In this document: one piece after another, positions 1 through 7,815 of the stretch
How the letters are laid out: every line of letters starts with the position of its first letter
Numbering within the stretch: position 1 is the stretch's first letter
Position numbers and translations under genes: made by a program
IMG/VR virus record: IMGVR_UViG_3300021371_000050
Location: 1 to 35,515 of that record
Direction: 5' to 3' (one strand)
Source of the DNA: a virus
Length of the DNA: 35,515 nucleotides
The notes under the pieces: generated by a model
What the model was told of the DNA's origin: nothing
Databases searched by the model: none
Seen by the model: the letters and a program-made list of their open reading frames with translations, nothing else

Positions 1-2
1 CG

Positions 3-1151
3 GCATCTTATAAGTTTGAGTACTTGTTCAAGTTATACCAACAATATGAGAACTTAATTATCAATGAAAATAATCAAGATGGCGCTCACCGTGTTATTAT
101 GCATTTCAGTTATGATTGTGCGCCCCCACAGCTATATGACCAGAACTTGATCAACCAGTCGAAGGCTACTATGAGCCAAGCTCAATTTGATCGAGAGTTT
201 GGTGCTTTGTTCACAGATGACAGTTCAGGTTATTTCAAGGTTAGCAAAATGGCCAGTTGTACACTACCTGATGGCGAAGGTCAGTGTGTGGAAGTTGTAG
301 GAGATCCCAAGTCCCAATACATACTCTCATTTGACCCTTCTTGGTCCGAGAGTGAAAGCTCAGACGATTTCGCCATGCTTTTGGTAAAGGTCCACCCAGA
401 GACTAGGAAAGGCACTATAGTGCATAGCTATGCGGTTTCTGGGACAAGTTTACAAAGCCATATAAAATACATGGCATACCTTTTGATGAACTTTAATATC
501 GAAATGGTGGTGGGTGACTACAACGGAGGTTTGCAATTTCTTAATGCGTGTAATGAAAGTGGCACATTTAAGAAGTTAAATTTAAAGATGACCCAGATAG
601 ACGCTGAGTTGGATAACCAAAAGGAGTATGAGAAAAACTTACGTAAATTAAAAAACAATATAAATAAAAAAGAGCGCAAGTTTGTATTCCTAAGAAAACC
701 TAGTTCTGTATGGATTAGATTTGCAAATGAGAATCTACAGGCTGCATTCGACCATAAACGTATCTATTTTGCTGGGGCAGCTATGGATGATAATTATAAT
801 ATGCAAAGAAAGGCGAATATCCCTATTGAAAAGCTTAAGTTTTTAAGAAATCAAGATATGGAGGAAAAGAACAAAGGAGCTAGAATGATCGACTTTGTAG
901 AGCATCAAAGGGATATGATGGACCTTATCAAGGTCGAGTGCGCTCTGGTCCAAGTTACTACATCCCCACAAGGAACCCAAAGTTTTGATTTGCCACCTAA
1001 CCTCCGTAAACAAAAAGGTGCTGATAAAGCCAGAAAAGATTCTTACTCTGCGCTAGTTTTAGGGAACTGGGGCATGAATGTTTATTTCGATATGCTTGAA
1101 GATAAAGGTGGTGATGTGCAGACAACTTTCACCCCAATGTTTATTTCTTAA
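3..1151 (+). CDS. terL: Terminase large subunit, C-terminal part (5' truncated by window)
   Basis: The large terminase is the DNA-packaging motor: its ATPase pumps DNA through the portal and its nuclease cuts the concatemer. The reading frame is open to the window edge, so the TTG at 24 is not the true start and the ATPase motifs lie upstream. About 382 residues are visible. They carry the RNase H-like nuclease pattern: an Asp in LSFDPSW (near nt 333), a second Asp in VVGDYNGG (near nt 516) and a late Asp in KDSYSAL (near nt 1038), matching the metal-binding acids of this family. The stretch FDREFGALFTDD lies in the linker between motor and nuclease. The portal gene follows 45 bases later, the usual phage order. 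The family call is confident; the subfamily and packaging mode are not determined. Confidence 0.88.
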   Translation, partial: ASYKFEYLFKLYQQYENLIINENNQDGAHRVIMHFSYDCAPPQLYDQNLINQSKATMSQAQFDREFGALFTDDSSGYFKVSKMASCTLPDGEGQCVEVVGDPKSQYILSFDPSWSESESSDDFAMLLVKVHPETRKGTIVHSYAVSGTSLQSHIKYMAYLLMNFNIEMVVGDYNGGLQFLNACNESGTFKKLNLKMTQIDAELDNQKEYEKNLRKLKNNINKKERKFVFLRKPSSVWIRFANENLQAAFDHKRIYFAGAAMDDNYNMQRKANIPIEKLKFLRNQDMEEKNKGARMIDFVEHQRDMMDLIKVECALVQVTTSPQGTQSFDLPPNLRKQKGADKARKDSYSALVLGNWGMNVYFDMLEDKGGDVQTTFTPMFIS

Positions 1152-1176
1152 CTTTTAAAAGTTAGAAAGTTACTTT

Positions 1177-1196
1177 GTGTGTAATATAATATTATA
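1177..1196 (+). promoter_or_regulatory. Candidate phage promoter, GTGTA-type, before portal gene
   Basis: An AT-rich block with GTGTAATATAAT ends directly before the portal ATG. Similar blocks precede other genes here on both strands, so it is probably a promoter. No Shine-Dalgarno sequence lies between it and the ATG. Confidence 0.4.
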
Positions 1197-3167
1197 ATGG
1201 CACGGAGATATACAAAGAAATCAGATTACTGGCAAAAGTTTGACAAGAAACAAAGTCTTGCAGATTTGGTCCAGCCAAGCAGCCCGGATGAGTCTTACTC
1301 ACCGGACCTAGTAGGAGAAGCGTTTTATACATCTGACGCTTCTTATAGTAAGGTTTCTAAAGCTAGAACTAATAGCAGTCCTACCAATAGGGCCACTAGG
1401 GTTAATGCTGCAGCAGTAAGAACCACTATAGATAGATTCTCAAGTATTCGTAAAGGTTTACTGCCTTACGAATATGCTAGTGACGGAGTTCACGTACGTG
1501 AGGGTATAGAGCTTTGCCAGAAAGCATACGCTAATGTTTCTGTATTTAGGAATGCTATAGACATTATGTCTGAGTTTGCCAATACAGATGTGTATCTTGA
1601 AGGAGGTACGAAGAAGAGCCGAGAATTCTTCACAGAGTTTTTTAAGAGAATTAATCTGATAAACCTTAAAGACCAGTACTTCCGTGAGTACTACCGTAGT
1701 GGTAATATTTTTATATATCGTTTCGATGGTGAGTTCAAAGCTGACGATTACGCAAGGCTTATGAATCAAGTTGGGGCTATAAACCCTACTGCAAACAAGG
1801 TTCCTGTAAAGTACGCTGTGTTGAACCCGTTTGATATCGTCGCCAAAAGAGCTTCTACTTTTAATATAGGGGCATATGAAAAAGTTCTTTCTGAGTATGA
1901 GCTTTCTAGGCTGCAGAACCCTCAGACTGAAGAAGATCAGCAAATTTATGACTCCCTAGATGACGATCTTAAAAAGGTTGTTGACGAAGGTGGTTACTAC
2001 ACTGATGGGGTTAAGATAAAACTAGACCCGAAAAGATTAAGCTTCTCGTTCTACAAAAAACAAGATTATGAGCCTTTTGCTATCCCTTTCGGCTACCCAG
2101 TCCTAGAAGACATCAATGCCAAGCTTGAGTTAAAGAAAATGGATCAAGCTATCACTCGCACTGTGGAGAATGTGATCCTTCTTATCACTATGGGCGCTGA
2201 ACCAGAGAAGGGCGGTATCAATGGCAATAATATAAATGCAATTCAAAATCTATTTAAAAACGAATCAGTCGGTCGTGTTTTAGTCTCTGATTATACAACC
2301 AAAGCGGATTTCGTCATTCCAGATCTTAATAAAGTTCTTGGACCTGCCAAGTATGAAATACTCAATCAAGACATAAAACAAGGATTACAAAATATTGTTT
2401 TAGGTGAAGAAAAGTATAGCTCCACACAAGTAAAAGCTCAAATCTTTTTGGACAGACTTCAGGAAGCCCGCCAATCATTTTTAAACGACTTTCTGCAAAA
2501 AGAAGTTAAAAGAATAGCGAAGAGTCTTGGATTTAAATCTTACCCTACTGTATGTATGAAGGATGTCGATATGCGTGATGAAGTGCAACTTATGCGTGTC
2601 GCAACTCGACTTATGGAGGTTGGTGTACTCACACCACAACAAGGTATGGATATGTTCCACACTGGCAGATTTCCCAACCCAGAGGACATTGCTCCAGCTC
2701 AAAAAGACTTTATTGAGAAAAGAAAAGAGGGTTATTATAACCCTATCGTCGGTGGTGTGCCAATGATTGAAGATGAAGTTTCTGTAGACCCAAAAGGGAA
2801 TACAACACCCAAATCTGCTGGCAGACCTCATGATACCACGACTACAGAAGCCAACTACTCCAGATCAAATATCCAAACTACAATTTACGAAGTCGAAGCA
2901 TTGGTGTCACAGGCCAAAGACCAATTAAAGGAAAAGTTAGACTCTGAAGTACTTAATGACCAACAGAACGATATGGTGACAAAGCTTTGTGAATCTATTG
3001 TTTGTGCCTCTGATAAGAAAAATTGGGGCCAAACTTTATCAGCTTGCATACAAGATTTTAACGCTATTGAAGATTTAAATACATTAGACAGCATTTTAAG
3101 TGTAAGCAATAGGCATAACTTAGATGTTTACGCATCAGCAATTTTATATCATAGCAATGAAAATTAA
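1197..3167 (+). CDS. Portal protein
   Basis: The portal forms the ring at one capsid vertex through which DNA enters and to which the tail joins. The 656-residue product follows the terminase directly, has the usual portal length, and contains portal-like stretches: an N-terminal segment with NVSVFRNAIDIMSEFANTDV, the QYFREYYRSGNIFIYRFDG segment, and a long helical region near residues 300-440 with KMDQAITRTVENVILLITMG and a Gln-rich helix ending in an Arg/Lys-rich LNDFLQKEVKRIAK segment. The C-terminal 110 residues are polar and helical and less family-typical. Expression is probably driven by the AT-rich element just upstream. The call rests on position, size and general pattern, not on a catalytic motif. 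Confidence 0.8.
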   Translation: MARRYTKKSDYWQKFDKKQSLADLVQPSSPDESYSPDLVGEAFYTSDASYSKVSKARTNSSPTNRATRVNAAAVRTTIDRFSSIRKGLLPYEYASDGVHVREGIELCQKAYANVSVFRNAIDIMSEFANTDVYLEGGTKKSREFFTEFFKRINLINLKDQYFREYYRSGNIFIYRFDGEFKADDYARLMNQVGAINPTANKVPVKYAVLNPFDIVAKRASTFNIGAYEKVLSEYELSRLQNPQTEEDQQIYDSLDDDLKKVVDEGGYYTDGVKIKLDPKRLSFSFYKKQDYEPFAIPFGYPVLEDINAKLELKKMDQAITRTVENVILLITMGAEPEKGGINGNNINAIQNLFKNESVGRVLVSDYTTKADFVIPDLNKVLGPAKYEILNQDIKQGLQNIVLGEEKYSSTQVKAQIFLDRLQEARQSFLNDFLQKEVKRIAKSLGFKSYPTVCMKDVDMRDEVQLMRVATRLMEVGVLTPQQGMDMFHTGRFPNPEDIAPAQKDFIEKRKEGYYNPIVGGVPMIEDEVSVDPKGNTTPKSAGRPHDTTTTEANYSRSNIQTTIYEVEALVSQAKDQLKEKLDSEVLNDQQNDMVTKLCESIVCASDKKNWGQTLSACIQDFNAIEDLNTLDSILSVSNRHNLDVYASAILYHSNEN

Positions 3168-3516
3168 TCCTGAAGATATTGAAGTACCTCTCGAAAGTGA
3201 GATGACCGTCAAAGACGGTGAAATCGAATTGTCAATTGCCAAAAAATACGGTGACGCTGAAGCCGGGCTCTACAAATCATATATGAGTGTCTGCGCTGCA
3301 GATGATAAGTGTATGGTAGATACCAAGGGTATGGACAAAGAAAACACTATGAAATCTTGCGCCACCCAGTATGGGAAGATGAGGGCTATGATGATGGATG
3401 ATAGTAAGGGAGAACTTACCGATAAACAAAAAAAACTTCCACCTGCTATACAGAAGGTGATTATCGAGAAGATGAAAAAAGCAGGTAAGTACAAACAAGA
3501 AAAAGAAGAAGATTAA
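3157..3516 (+). CDS. Hypothetical protein between portal and protease
   Basis: This 119-residue product is not recognised. I chose the ATG at 3157, which overlaps the portal stop by 11 bases and suggests translational coupling; an ATG at 3124 would overlap more and add an unlikely N-terminus inside the portal gene. The protein is acidic at its start (repeated Glu/Asp) and strongly basic at its end (KKAGKYKQEKEED). It holds three Cys residues, in VCAADDKCM and KSCATQYGK, and Met-rich stretches such as MRAMMMDD. Its place between portal and protease suggests a head assembly or minor head role, which is inference only. Confidence 0.7.
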   Translation: MKINPEDIEVPLESEMTVKDGEIELSIAKKYGDAEAGLYKSYMSVCAADDKCMVDTKGMDKENTMKSCATQYGKMRAMMMDDSKGELTDKQKKLPPAIQKVIIEKMKKAGKYKQEKEED

Positions 3517-3522
3517 TAACTG

Positions 3523-5016
3523 ATGCCTTACAAATATACAACGTTTTTTGAATCAGAGATTTGCGCTCGTAAAATAAACGAGTCCTTTGTTTCAAAAGCT
3601 TCTTTGGAAGAACTTGCATCACTTGTACCTGATAATATAGATTTTGAGAAGAATATTGATCTGTTAGGCGTATCATTTAACGCCGCAGTTGTCAACATGT
3701 TCAACAAGAACGGTGACGGTCTAAGCACCGAAACAGCTTTAGCCTACACAGATCAATTCATTCACAAACCAACCAACATCGAACATAATAAAGAAAAAGT
3801 TGTCGGTCATATTGTAACAGCGGGGTTTAGTGATTACGGCTCTAATCGTATATTATCTAAAGAAGAAGCTAGAAATATTGAAAAACCTTTTAATATAGCT
3901 TTAGGGGCTGTTGTTTATAAATCAGTTAATAAACAATTTGCTGAACTTATTGATAGGTCTACTGACCCAGATGATGAGTCTTACTATGGTAAGATATCAA
4001 CGAGCTGGGAAGTTGGATTTACTAATTATGTTTTAGCGGTTGGTAGTAGTAAACTAGAAGAGGCTACTATCATTCGTGATCCTGATAAGATCAAAGAAAT
4101 GGAACCTTATTTAAGAGCTTATGGTGGATCCGGCCAAACAGAAGAGGGGCAACCTATCTATCGTTTGATAACTGGAAACATCTATCCTCTTGGAGTTGGT
4201 TTTACTGCTAAACCAGCGGCGGATGTCTCTGGGGTGTACTCTCCTAAACATTCTAAGAAATCTGTGTTAGCTAATGATAATACAGATATTATTTCACAAA
4301 ATAAAGAAAAAAACGTAAACAAAGAAAAGATTATTGCTATGGATACAGAAAATGTCATTTCAGAACTTAAGGAGCTTCTCGTCGAAAAGAAATTTTCGGA
4401 AGAGGCTGTTGCTTCCATGACTAGCAATTTCGCTGATGCAATTCGTGAGAGCGATGAGAAATACCGTCAGGATATCGAAACTGCCAAGTCTGAAAAAGAA
4501 GCTGTTCAGAAGGAACAGGAAGACCTTAAGTCTTCTGTTGCTGAACTTCAAGAAAAGCTAGAAGAAGCCAATGAGCGCTTGTCTGTCTTTGAAACCGAGA
4601 AAAAGGCTGAAGAGGCTGTTGCTCGTTTCAATGCTCGTATGGACGAACTCGACTCTAAGTTTTCTCTCGCTGATGAGGATCGGGAGTTCCTTGCACAAGA
4701 AATCAAGTCGCTCGATGAGACTGAAGAAGCTTTCGCTTCTTTCTCTGAAAAACTGGAAGTTCTTTGGAAGCACAAGAGCAATGCTCATAAAGAGGCTTTC
4801 GAAGCAGAAATCCAAGCTCGTATCGACGAGGAAGTTGCTAAGCGTGTCTCTAAAGCTTCATCTGAGGATGTTGATGTGGAAGACGCACTTGACAATGCTG
4901 AGCAAACCGATGCTGACGTTTCTAACGTTAACGAAACAGTTGCTTCTTCCAACGAGTCATTCGTAGACAAATTTAAAAACGCATTCTCACGGGAGAATGT
5001 AACAATCTCAAGATAA
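3523..5016 (+). CDS. Prohead protease fused to coiled-coil scaffold
   Basis: The 497-residue product appears to join a head maturation protease (residues about 40-240) to a scaffolding domain (about 273-480). The N-terminal part has His88 in NIEHNKEKVVGHI and Ser residues 159 and 161 in GKISTSWEVGF, in the order of the His and Ser motifs of herpesvirus/HK97-like prohead proteases, then PLGVGFTAKPAADVSGVYSP, resembling the end of that fold. The second half is a long Glu/Lys-rich coiled coil (SVAELQEKLEEANERLSVFE) ending in an acidic then basic tail, as in scaffolds. In-frame Met273 (ATG at 4339) sits exactly at the junction and could start a separate scaffold. The gene lies just before the decoration and capsid genes. 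Catalytic residues are assigned by eye. Confidence 0.7.
   Translation: MPYKYTTFFESEICARKINESFVSKASLEELASLVPDNIDFEKNIDLLGVSFNAAVVNMFNKNGDGLSTETALAYTDQFIHKPTNIEHNKEKVVGHIVTAGFSDYGSNRILSKEEARNIEKPFNIALGAVVYKSVNKQFAELIDRSTDPDDESYYGKISTSWEVGFTNYVLAVGSSKLEEATIIRDPDKIKEMEPYLRAYGGSGQTEEGQPIYRLITGNIYPLGVGFTAKPAADVSGVYSPKHSKKSVLANDNTDIISQNKEKNVNKEKIIAMDTENVISELKELLVEKKFSEEAVASMTSNFADAIRESDEKYRQDIETAKSEKEAVQKEQEDLKSSVAELQEKLEEANERLSVFETEKKAEEAVARFNARMDELDSKFSLADEDREFLAQEIKSLDETEEAFASFSEKLEVLWKHKSNAHKEAFEAEIQARIDEEVAKRVSKASSEDVDVEDALDNAEQTDADVSNVNETVASSNESFVDKFKNAFSRENVTISR
4339..5016 (+). other. Possible nested in-frame scaffold start
   Basis: An ATG at 4339 is in frame with the protease-scaffold gene and falls between the protease-like and coiled-coil domains. 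It would give a 225-residue scaffold, like the nested Nu3 scaffold of phage lambda. The upstream AAAGAAAAGA is only a weak ribosome-binding match, so this remains a hypothesis. Confidence 0.3.
4982..4999 (+). other. RNA hairpin at the 3' end of the protease-scaffold gene
   Basis: CATTCTC and GAGAATG form a perfect 7-bp stem around the 4-base loop ACGG, 15 bases before the stop codon. No T tract follows, so it is not a simple terminator. It could be a processing or stabilising hairpin ahead of the decoration and capsid genes. Confidence 0.35.
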
Positions 5017-5025
5017 AAAAACAAC

Positions 5026-5037
5026 TATTATAATATT
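5026..5037 (+). promoter_or_regulatory. AT-rich candidate promoter before decoration gene
   Basis: TATTATAATATT lies directly against the ATG at 5038 and contains TATAAT. It lacks the GTGT start of the other elements, so support is weaker. No Shine-Dalgarno is visible. Confidence 0.3.
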
Positions 5038-5649
5038 ATGTCACTTCGTATTCTACCATTTAGACAATACAGTGAAGAGGATGTTGTAAACCTTTACCGT
5101 CTGAAGGATGGTGGCGAACTCGCTGCCACCACTGATAGCGGTACTGGAGACGCTGGTGTTTTTGTTAAAGTTTCCAATGGTGACTTCAACGCTGACCCAG
5201 TTGCTTACGCATCTGATTCTTACCTTGGAAAAACTGATTACCCATTCGTGGGACGGGCGCAATACCCGAAGGTCGGTCTCCAAATGGAAGCTGCAACCAC
5301 TGGTTCTGCAGTTTTAGGTATCTCCCTTCTCCAAACCGCTAAGGCTGACGAGAATGGCGAAAAACTTCTTTACAACCCACAGAAGGCTGCTGAACTTCAG
5401 GCTGTTCTTCCCGGTCAAGCTGTTCCAGTTGCTACTAAGGGTGTTTTCACCGTTTCTGCTGCTGCAGTTGATGGTACCCTTACTCCCGGAACTAAATTCC
5501 AAATCTCTGCTAACGCAGGGAAGATTACTGGTGCTGCTGTAGACGGCGCACTTGCTATTGGAACTGTTATTGGAACTGGATCTCGTACCTCTCAAAATGG
5601 AGAGACTGACTCACTTGCAGGTAACTACTACGTAATCAAACTTGGCTAA
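5038..5649 (+). CDS. Probable capsid decoration/stabilisation protein
   Basis: This 203-residue protein is rich in Ala, Gly, Thr and Val and looks like an all-beta structural protein. It sits between protease-scaffold and major capsid genes, where many phages encode the decoration protein that binds the expanded capsid. The C-terminal half resembles the small beta-barrel of such proteins: GVFTVSAAAVDGTLTPGTKF, then GALAIGTVIGTG, and a closing NYYVIKLG strand, as in proteins that track relative permeation of values along beta strands. Codon use looks like the capsid gene (many GCT, CTT, GGT codons), consistent with high expression. The role is inferred from position, size and composition; a minor head protein is the alternative. 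Confidence 0.55.
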   Translation: MSLRILPFRQYSEEDVVNLYRLKDGGELAATTDSGTGDAGVFVKVSNGDFNADPVAYASDSYLGKTDYPFVGRAQYPKVGLQMEAATTGSAVLGISLLQTAKADENGEKLLYNPQKAAELQAVLPGQAVPVATKGVFTVSAAAVDGTLTPGTKFQISANAGKITGAAVDGALAIGTVIGTGSRTSQNGETDSLAGNYYVIKLG

Positions 5650-5673
5650 TAACCCCAGAAAGGAACTAATCAA

Positions 5674-6804
5674 ATGAAAATTACTTTAAAACGTACCCCA
5701 GAACAAATCGAGTTGGTTAAAGCTATGGCTTCTCGTAATCGCACTGTCGCTTACGAAGCTCAAGTTGCTCTTGCTGAGTTTATCGGACCTGTGCTTGCAG
5801 AGGTTATTAACAACGCTCCAACTATTTCGAATCTTTTCACCTCTCTTCAGTTCAACGCTGACGACAACCCTTCGATTCCTCTTGATCTCTATTATGACAT
5901 CAACGACGAAGACTATGTGAAAGTTTACAGCCAGTCTCACGCTGGTGGTCTTCCTACAAACCAAGTCCTTCCTACAGCTTCCGAGCTTAAGGTTGCTACT
6001 TACAGCCTCGACACTGCAGTCAGTTTTGATCGCCGTTATGCTGCTAAGTCTCGCATGGACGTTGTTTCCAAGACCTTCACTCGTGTTGCTCAAGAAATCC
6101 TTGCTAAGCAGGAAACTACTTCTGCTTCTCTCGTCATGGGTTCACTCGCTGACGCTGAGACTAACAGCACTAAGCACGTTCGTGCTTCTTCGACTGCTAC
6201 CGGTAAGCGCTTTTTGCTCGATGACATCAATAAGATGATGACTCTTTCGAAGCGCATTAACGGATCTTTCCTTGGTGGAACTCCTGCTGCTGGACAAGCT
6301 CGTGGAATTACTGACTTAATTGTCTCTCCTGAGGTTGTCGAAGAGCTTCGCTCGATGGCTTACAATCCTATCAACACAAAAGGTTCTCCTGCTGGTGGTT
6401 CTCCTGCTGATGGTATTGCAGCTACTGATGAGCTTCGTAACGCTGTTTACAATTCTGCTGGACTTCCTGAGTTCTACGGCATTTCCATTATGGAAATCCT
6501 TGAGCTTGGAGTTGGCAAGAAGTTCACTAGCTTGTTTAGCACTGCTGCTGGAAGCACCGATTATGGTTCTGCTGGTGATGGTCAGTGGGACACTACTGAC
6601 GATCTTGTTGTAGGACTTGACCGCTCTCGTGAGTCTCTCGTCCGTGCAGTTGCTGTCGATGCTGACAATGGTGGTGAGTTTAACCTCATCGCTGACGATC
6701 AGTATAGCATCCGTCAACAGAAGATTGGATACTTTGGTTCTCTTGAAGAGGGACGTATGGTTCTTGATAACCGTGCGCTCGTCGGAACTATTATTCAAGC
6801 TTAA
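5674..6804 (+). CDS. Major capsid protein
   Basis: The 376-residue product is the best candidate for the HK97-fold shell protein. It follows protease-scaffold and decoration genes, has typical capsid length, and is followed by a strong terminator. It has a helical N-terminal segment (residues 1-50), then ISNLFTSLQFNADDNPSIPLD, a spine-like helical stretch near residues 125-150 (RMDVVSKTFTRVAQEILAKQ), a beta-strand with DLIVSPEVVEELRSMAY near residue 210, and a C-terminal strand ending in DNRALVGTIIQA. It has one of the few clear Shine-Dalgarno sequences here, AAAGGAA, about 10 bases before the ATG, and strongly biased codons, both fitting the most abundant virion protein. No cleavage site is assigned. 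Confidence 0.82.
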   Translation: MKITLKRTPEQIELVKAMASRNRTVAYEAQVALAEFIGPVLAEVINNAPTISNLFTSLQFNADDNPSIPLDLYYDINDEDYVKVYSQSHAGGLPTNQVLPTASELKVATYSLDTAVSFDRRYAAKSRMDVVSKTFTRVAQEILAKQETTSASLVMGSLADAETNSTKHVRASSTATGKRFLLDDINKMMTLSKRINGSFLGGTPAAGQARGITDLIVSPEVVEELRSMAYNPINTKGSPAGGSPADGIAATDELRNAVYNSAGLPEFYGISIMEILELGVGKKFTSLFSTAAGSTDYGSAGDGQWDTTDDLVVGLDRSRESLVRAVAVDADNGGEFNLIADDQYSIRQQKIGYFGSLEEGRMVLDNRALVGTIIQA

Positions 6805-6822
6805 TTGACTCAGATAATTTAA

Positions 6823-6853
6823 AGGGCCACCCTTCGGGGTGGCTCTTTTTTTT
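6823..6853 (+). terminator. Intrinsic terminator after major capsid gene
   Basis: A 10-bp stem (one G-T pair) closes on the extra-stable C(TTCG)G tetraloop and runs into eight T residues. It ends transcription of the head operon, 19 bases after the capsid stop. Confidence 0.92.
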
Positions 6854-6870
6854 GCATTTTAATAAAATAA

Positions 6871-6884
6871 GTGTATAATATAAT
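6871..6884 (+). promoter_or_regulatory. Candidate phage promoter, GTGTA-type
   Basis: GTGTATAATATAAT ends exactly at the ATG at 6885, just after the capsid terminator, so a new start of transcription is needed here. If TATAAT (6874-6879) acts as a -10 box, the transcript would begin at the ATG and be leaderless. Confidence 0.5.
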
Positions 6885-7253
6885 ATGGACAATAAATTTG
6901 AACAAGTTTCTTACGGTGATGGCGAGACAAATTTCTTCGGGGTTAAAAGCACCGCAGAGCTAAAAGATAAGCTGGAGGACATTTCGAAAGCAGAGATTAG
7001 AGGTTTGGCATCCAAGGTCGGTCTAAATCCCAACAGGACGAGGAGAGACTTAAAGCAGATGTTGCTAGATGAATTTAGATCTTACCAAGCTAGGAACTCT
7101 CATATCCCTGCCCCGAAACAAATGTTTGCTAACGCTTCTGAAGATGTTATCGATATGTTGAAGTCTGTAGGTGATATAGCTTCAGAGAAGCGAGAAGAAA
7201 GAATGAAGGAAGATCAGAACAAAAGAACTTCTTTTGGTAAGTTAGAAGATTAA
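6885..7253 (+). CDS. Hypothetical protein, SAP/HeH-like helical motif, head-tail region
   Basis: The 122-residue product lies between the capsid gene and the tail block, where head-tail connector genes usually sit. Residues about 26-65 (ELKDKLEDISKAEIRGLASK, then NPNRTRRDLKQMLLDEF) resemble the helix-extended loop-helix of SAP/HeH DNA-binding motifs, a weak match made by eye. The C-terminal third is charged and probably flexible. It is the first gene after the terminator and has its own promoter-like element, so it can be expressed separately from the capsid operon. A connector or minor head role is inferred only from position. Confidence 0.7.
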   Translation: MDNKFEQVSYGDGETNFFGVKSTAELKDKLEDISKAEIRGLASKVGLNPNRTRRDLKQMLLDEFRSYQARNSHIPAPKQMFANASEDVIDMLKSVGDIASEKREERMKEDQNKRTSFGKLED

Positions 7254-7254
7254 A

Positions 7255-7268
7255 GTGTAAGTTATTAC
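7255..7268 (+). promoter_or_regulatory. Candidate phage promoter, GTGTA-type
   Basis: GTGTAAGTTATTAC lies between the stop at 7253 and the ATG at 7269, with GTGT again 14 bases before the start codon. There is no Shine-Dalgarno sequence in the gap. Confidence 0.4.
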
Positions 7269-7733
7269 ATGAGTATTATTAGTGATTTAGCTGTTGATGT
7301 ATTTCAAGATGAGTTTGATAGTGATTCTTCAGTCATTACCTCAGGCTCTATTCAAGCTTGGATGGAGAACAATCTGGGCCAATTAAATACTTTGATTCAT
7401 CAAGACTTTAGTGGTACAGGTGCTGTGTTAGATACAGAAGCCCAATCCATCCATAAGGAGCTATATCTCAGTAATTATTATAGTAAACAATCTAGAAATG
7501 CTCTAAGAGGTATTACCAACGCATCTAACGATTCTAGCATATTGTCTTTAAAGGACGGAGAATCCGCTGTGACGTTCGTTAACCGTAACGAGGTGGCCAA
7601 GGTCTATAAAGGTCTTGCAAGCGATTCTAAGGCCAAGCTAGACGACCTAGTGGCTAAATATAATATATATGAAGCTAAACCCCAACAAGTGGGCGGCTTT
7701 GAGGGTGAGATCTACACTGGAGACCCCTCTTAA
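7269..7733 (+). CDS. Hypothetical head-tail connector-region protein
   Basis: The 154-residue protein is not assigned to a family. The N-terminal half is acidic and helical (SDLAVDVFQDEFDSDSS), with SGSIQAWMENNLGQLNTLI resembling the helical start of head-tail adaptor proteins. The middle holds YLSNYYSKQSRNALRG, and the end is acidic. It is the last plus-strand gene before the inverted tail block, and a bidirectional terminator follows. Its position after the capsid makes an adaptor or neck role plausible, but no diagnostic residue supports it. Confidence 0.7.
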   Translation: MSIISDLAVDVFQDEFDSDSSVITSGSIQAWMENNLGQLNTLIHQDFSGTGAVLDTEAQSIHKELYLSNYYSKQSRNALRGITNASNDSSILSLKDGESAVTFVNRNEVAKVYKGLASDSKAKLDDLVAKYNIYEAKPQQVGGFEGEIYTGDPS

Positions 7734-7765
7734 TTATTTAATTTAAAAACATATAAACGTACATA

Positions 7766-7794
7766 AAAAACCCCACCTTTTCGGTGGGGTTTTT
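7766..7794. terminator. Bidirectional intrinsic terminator
   Basis: AAAAACCCCACC and GGTGGGGTTTTT form a perfect 12-bp stem with a TTTTC loop. It carries a T tract on both strands and sits between converging genes ending at 7733 (plus) and 7816 (minus), so it can stop transcription from both sides. Confidence 0.92.
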
Positions 7795-7815
7795 GTTTGA
7801 TTAATCTCTTAAATA

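Noticed and set aside
1458-1943. 161-codon minus-strand open frame inside the portal gene
   Set aside because: Rich in Lys, Ile, Phe and Cys with no family pattern; lies fully inside the portal frame and has no promoter or Shine-Dalgarno.
3124-3156. Earlier ATG for the small protein after portal
   Set aside because: It would extend 44 bases into the portal gene and add a hydrophobic start unlike the rest; ATG 3,157 gives a short overlap.
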